64,000 nt of DNA, from assembly GCF_900129705.1 (NCBI RefSeq), contig NZ_FQWO01000004.1, forward strand, positions 62,001-126,000. Reading direction: 5' to 3'. Shown in pieces: positions 61,485 through 64,000 of the stretch. Within the stretch, counting starts at the first letter, position 1; every line of letters starts with the position of its first letter. The notes beneath the pieces were generated by a model. It had not been told where the DNA came from, made no database searches, and was given only the letters and a program-made list of their open reading frames with translations. Position numbers and translations under genes: made by a program. Source of the stretch: Flavobacterium granuli (GTDB taxonomy: Bacteria > Bacteroidota > Bacteroidia > Flavobacteriales > Flavobacteriaceae).

Positions 61485-62312
61485 TTAGGCCTCGTTTTTA
61501 GATAGTCCTTTTACAAAAGGCTGTATTGAAATACCTGCTGCATCAAATGCAATTTTGCAATTTTCTAATGTTTCCGAAGTAATCGAACCAAAATTTTCAT
61601 TAGTAGCCCAAGGTCTTACCGCTAACTGGATCGAAGTGTCTGTTAGGCTTTTTACAGAAACTTCAAAGCCAGGAGTTTTAAGTACTTTTGGATTAGCCTT
61701 TAAAACATTTGTAATTATATCTTTTGCTTTTTTGATATCCGAATCATAAGAAATAGCAAAGGTCAAATCCGCTCTTCGGTAGCCTTGCATCGAGTGGTTG
61801 ATAATAGTACCATTAGATAATGCTCCGTTTGGTATAAAAACGGTTTGATTGTTTGCTGTTATTAATTTTGTTGAAAATATTTGTATCTCGCTAACAGAAG
61901 CTATGATTCCCTGTGCTTCAATAGTGTCTCCAACTTTGAATGGTTTAAAAAGAATAATCAACACTCCTCCTGCAAAATTAGACAGCGAACCTTGAAGCGA
62001 AAGTCCTACCGCAAGCCCTATAGCGCCCAGAATGGCTACAAAAGAAGAAGCTCCAATTCCCAGCTTTTCGATGAATGTAACGAATAATAATACTCTCAAT
62101 ACCCAAAGTAATATATCTGTCAGAAATTTAGTCAAAGTGGGCTCTAATTCCCTTTTGATCATTATTTTTCTAATAGATCTATTAATAATCCTTATGGCAT
62201 AGAGACCAACAAAAAGAATTAGAAAAGCCGAAATTAATTTTGGAGAATAATCAATTAAAACGTTGATAAAGGTTTCGGCATAATTGGTAAGATGTTCAGG
62301 GCTTAAGTACAT
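61485..62312 (-). CDS. small-conductance mechanosensitive channel (MscS family)
   Basis: 275 residues with three N-terminal helices (LISAFLILFVGLYAIRII; FLTDILLWVLRVLLFVTFIE; the pore helix from GASSFVAILGAIGLAVGLSL). The pore-lining TM3 pattern with Gly/Ala repeats runs into QGSLSNFAGGVLIILFKPF and the beta domain starting KVGDTIEAQGIIASV. It opens under membrane tension during osmotic downshock. No partner genes. Confidence 0.94.
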   Translation of the reverse strand: MYLSPEHLTNYAETFINVLIDYSPKLISAFLILFVGLYAIRIINRSIRKIMIKRELEPTLTKFLTDILLWVLRVLLFVTFIEKLGIGASSFVAILGAIGLAVGLSLQGSLSNFAGGVLIILFKPFKVGDTIEAQGIIASVSEIQIFSTKLITANNQTVFIPNGALSNGTIINHSMQGYRRADLTFAISYDSDIKKAKDIITNVLKANPKVLKTPGFEVSVKSLTDTSIQLAVRPWATNENFGSITSETLENCKIAFDAAGISIQPFVKGLSKNEA

Positions 62313-62323
62313 TTTTTTAAAAT

Positions 62324-62349
62324 AAAAAACCCTCTCTTAGAGAAGGTTT
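62324..62349 (-). terminator. terminator-like hairpin between the helical-repeat gene and mscS
   Basis: On the minus strand a 10-bp stem (62349-62340 with 62336-62327, one G-U pair, loop TAA) is followed by six T and more T/A. It can end the transcript of the gene at 62417-62830. It also lies downstream of the mscS -7 element (62362-62369), so it is inside the mscS leader. Confidence 0.75.
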
Positions 62350-62361
62350 GAGTTTAGGTGA

Positions 62362-62369
62362 CAAAATTA
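62362..62369 (-). promoter_or_regulatory. candidate -7 element of mscS
   Basis: Minus strand TAATTTTG (62369-62362). A start near 62355 would place the hairpin at 62324-62349 within the leader. No clear -33. Confidence 0.45.
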
Positions 62370-62416
62370 CAAATTATTATTTTCTATAAAATGATTTTAA
62401 CTTTTTCTAAATCAAT

Positions 62417-62830
62417 TTACTCTTTGTTTAGGTTATCTATATCTTCTGATGTCTCATTGATAGTTGTTTCCGTTTTGTCAGAGACAATTTCAACTGTATT
62501 TGAAGTAATTTCTGCTGTTTTTTTCTGAGCTTCAATAGTGTTTTCTTTTACGGTTTCGACAACATTGCCTAAGGCGGTACTTGCTTTTTCAGTATATTCT
62601 TGAACTAAATCTTTAGCCTGATCAGCATATATTTCGGCTTTGTCCATATAAGGTTCGGCTGCTTGTTTTAGATCTTCTATTTTTTCTTCTGCAAAGGCTT
62701 CGGCTTGCTGCAGGTATGGTGTAGCAGTTTCCTTTATTTCTTGTGCAGCAGCTTCGGCTTTAGTTGCTAATTCATTAGTTGTTTCTTTGGCTGAGCCAAA
62801 TAAGTTTTTGAAAAATGATGATAGTCCCAT
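62417..62830 (-). CDS. helical repeat protein, YtxH/apolipoprotein-like
   Basis: 137 residues, charged and predicted almost wholly helical. A short N-terminus (GLSSFFKNLFGSAKETTNEL) precedes two 23-residue tandem repeats: TATPYLQQAEAFAEEKIEDL and AAEPYMDKAEIYADQAKDLV (with their flanking residues). A Thr/Glu-rich tail follows (KTAEITSNTVEIVSDKTETT). It contains no cysteine, signal peptide or TM segment. Amphipathic helical repeats of this kind are found in stress-related and surface-coating proteins, but the function is unknown. It is followed by a terminator. Confidence 0.75.
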   Translation of the reverse strand: MGLSSFFKNLFGSAKETTNELATKAEAAAQEIKETATPYLQQAEAFAEEKIEDLKQAAEPYMDKAEIYADQAKDLVQEYTEKASTALGNVVETVKENTIEAQKKTAEITSNTVEIVSDKTETTINETSEDIDNLNKE

Positions 62831-62983
62831 GTTTTTTTTATTTGATTAAGATACAATATTAATCTTTTTTTGTGTTGGTTGTCTCTGTTTGGTGTTAATA
62901 ATTAATTGTAAATCAATTATTTGTGTGTTTTTGGTTATTGTAAAAGTGGAAAGGGCGTGTTTTTTTAAAATACAACAGGTAAG

Positions 62984-63025
62984 ATCATAAAAAAAGCGTT
63001 TCTTATGAAACGCTTTTTTTATGAT
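62984..63025. terminator. perfect 19-bp palindrome, bidirectional terminator
   Basis: 62984-63002 and 63007-63025 are exact reverse complements with a TTAT loop; the core GCGTTTC/GAAACGC has seven A on one side and seven T on the other. It lies just downstream of the dodecin stop codon (minus strand) and can terminate in either direction. Confidence 0.9.
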
Positions 63026-63035
63026 TTGAATCAAC

Positions 63036-63236
63036 TTATTCAAGTTCAAAAGTAATTTTTAGATTGACTCTGTATTCTGATATTTTACCGTCTTTTACTG
63101 CCGCACTTTGCTCTTGTACATAAACAGAACGTATGTGTTTAACAGATTTTGAAGCTTTGGATATTGCTTTTTGAGTTGCTTCTTCCCAACTAACTTCAGA
63201 ACTGGAAAGGACTTCAATGACTTTTAATACTGACAT
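63036..63236 (-). CDS. dodecin family flavin-binding protein
   Basis: 66 residues, the exact size of dodecin. The pattern VLKVIEVLSSSEVSWEEATQ has the conserved tryptophan that stacks on flavin (Trp22), and VYVQEQSAAVKDGKISEYRV holds the conserved Gln; LKITFELE ends the last strand. Dodecins form hollow dodecamers that store or scavenge flavins. It is a single gene with its own terminator. Start at the ATG at 63236. Confidence 0.9.
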   Translation of the reverse strand: MSVLKVIEVLSSSEVSWEEATQKAISKASKSVKHIRSVYVQEQSAAVKDGKISEYRVNLKITFELE

Positions 63237-63355
63237 AATTTCTATTTTTTTTAGTTGATCTTAAATTTAATGATTTTTTTTTAGATTTTCAGAAAAAAAA
63301 ATGAAATTTAAATTCACTAACCAATAGTGTGTCAATATGTTGTCTTTTTTGTTGC

Positions 63356-64000
63356 TTAGGCGTTTGCTGCTTCTACATTTATTTTATCATCGTTTAGCAT
63401 GCTTTTTAACATGTTTTCTATACCGCTTTTTAGGGTAAAAGTCGAAGAAGGGCAACCGCTACAAGCTCCTTGAAGGATTACTTTGACTGTTTTGGTTTCT
63501 TCATCAAAAGAATCGAAAGCAATATTTCCTCCATCGGCGGCAACTGCAGGTTTTACATATTCTTCAAGGATGTTAATGATTTGTTGCGAGGTAACATCTA
63601 GCTTATCGAAATCTTCATTTTTGTTGTTTTCTTTTTTGTCGTTGATAGCAATTAGACTTTCGTCAAGCACCGTTCCGCCATTTTCGATGTATTGTTTGAT
63701 GAAACTTCTTAGTTCCAGCGTTATTTCGTCCCAGTTGTTTACTTCGTATTTTGTAACTGAGATGTAGTTTTCGTCGATAAAAACTTCTTTTACATAAGGG
63801 AATTTAAAAAGTTCCTGTACCAAAGGAGAAGCGGTGGCTTCGTCAATATTTTTGAATTCGATTGCCGTTTTAGTCAACATGCGACTTACGACAAATTTTA
63901 ATGCAGCCGGATTAGGAGTGGTTTCTCCATATACGGTTATAGGTTGTTTTTTGGTCTTGTTTTCATCGATTGTGATGATGGTGCCGCCATTGTTCACAAA
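63356..64000 (-). CDS. NifU-like iron-sulfur scaffold, 3' part (cut by right edge)
   Basis: About 214 codons are visible, ending at 63356, and the frame stays open through the right edge. The visible part has an Nfu N-terminal-type domain (ETTPNPAALKFVVSRMLTKT ... YVKEVFIDENYISVTKYE) and the NifU C-terminal scaffold with GACSGCPSS carrying the CxxC that binds a shared 4Fe-4S cluster (AVAADGGNIAFDSFDEETKT before it). The GTG at 63997 lies in frame but is probably internal: flavobacterial homologues of about 300 residues carry a further Nfu-N domain upstream. It assembles and transfers Fe-S clusters. Confidence 0.88.
   Translation of the reverse strand, partial: FVNNGGTIITIDENKTKKQPITVYGETTPNPAALKFVVSRMLTKTAIEFKNIDEATASPLVQELFKFPYVKEVFIDENYISVTKYEVNNWDEITLELRSFIKQYIENGGTVLDESLIAINDKKENNKNEDFDKLDVTSQQIINILEEYVKPAVAADGGNIAFDSFDEETKTVKVILQGACSGCPSSTFTLKSGIENMLKSMLNDDKINVEAANA

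Noticed and set aside
1..64000. CRISPR array, prophage, insertion sequence or genomic island
   Set aside because: I saw no regularly spaced direct repeats, no transposase, integrase, phage structural or toxin-antitoxin genes, and no change in base or codon use.

Overview
The window is a stretch of core chromosome from a member of the Bacteroidota, almost certainly a Flavobacterium or close relative. It is AT-rich. Many genes are preceded by the Bacteroidota -7 element TAnnTTTG, three of them with a well-placed -33 TTTG. Gene content is typical of gliding flavobacteria: sprA of the type IX secretion system, a remB-like gene, alternative complex III (ActABCDEF) joined to an aa3-type cytochrome oxidase, and a DUF2723 membrane protein. 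I see no phage, insertion sequence, CRISPR array, rRNA or integration site, and base and codon use look even throughout.

Layout. 1-1144 (minus): the rplM-rpsI-rpsB ribosomal cluster, with rpsB cut by the left edge. 1497-12594: single genes on both strands (LacI-type regulator, polA, metallophosphoesterase, a thioredoxin-fold protein without active-site cysteines, polysaccharide deacetylase, DUF2723 protein, tRNA-Gln, universal stress protein). 12700-17549: rimP-nusA-infB with a terminator-like hairpin in its leader. 17767-18156: a SPOR protein. 18258-29759: one long respiratory operon actABCDEF-coxBA, from a consensus promoter to a strong terminator. 29776-35511: ruvB, queG (apparently with a non-canonical start codon), a CBS protein, maeB, ruvA. 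35536-46620: sprA, gcvH, a VanZ-like gene, deoC, remB. 46755-51967: a second respiratory block (haem O synthase, two subunit III proteins, subunit IV, a SCO-like protein without copper ligands, SCO, DUF420, a small CxxC membrane protein) that completes and assembles the oxidase whose subunits I and II lie 18 kb upstream. 52065-53474: a DUF4403 lipoprotein. 53646-60758: a MacB-type efflux system with one ATPase, two permeases, two adaptors and a TolC. 60809-64000: tsaB, an MscS channel, a helical repeat protein, dodecin, and a NifU-like protein cut by the right edge.

How it fits together. ActB/ActC/ActF oxidise menaquinol. ActA and ActE carry electrons over haem c to CuA in CoxB and on to haem a/a3-CuB in CoxA. 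The block at 46.8-52 kb supplies haem O, copper delivery and subunits III/IV. SprA and RemB represent secretion and gliding at the outer membrane.

I did not find a clearly new multi-gene system. The observations most worth a second look are the extra haem domain fused to ActA, the large loop in one subunit III, two thioredoxin-fold proteins that have lost their cysteines, the queG start, terminator-like leaders at rimP and mscS, structured r-protein leaders, a REP-like element after ruvB, and a terminator-like hairpin inside tsaB.
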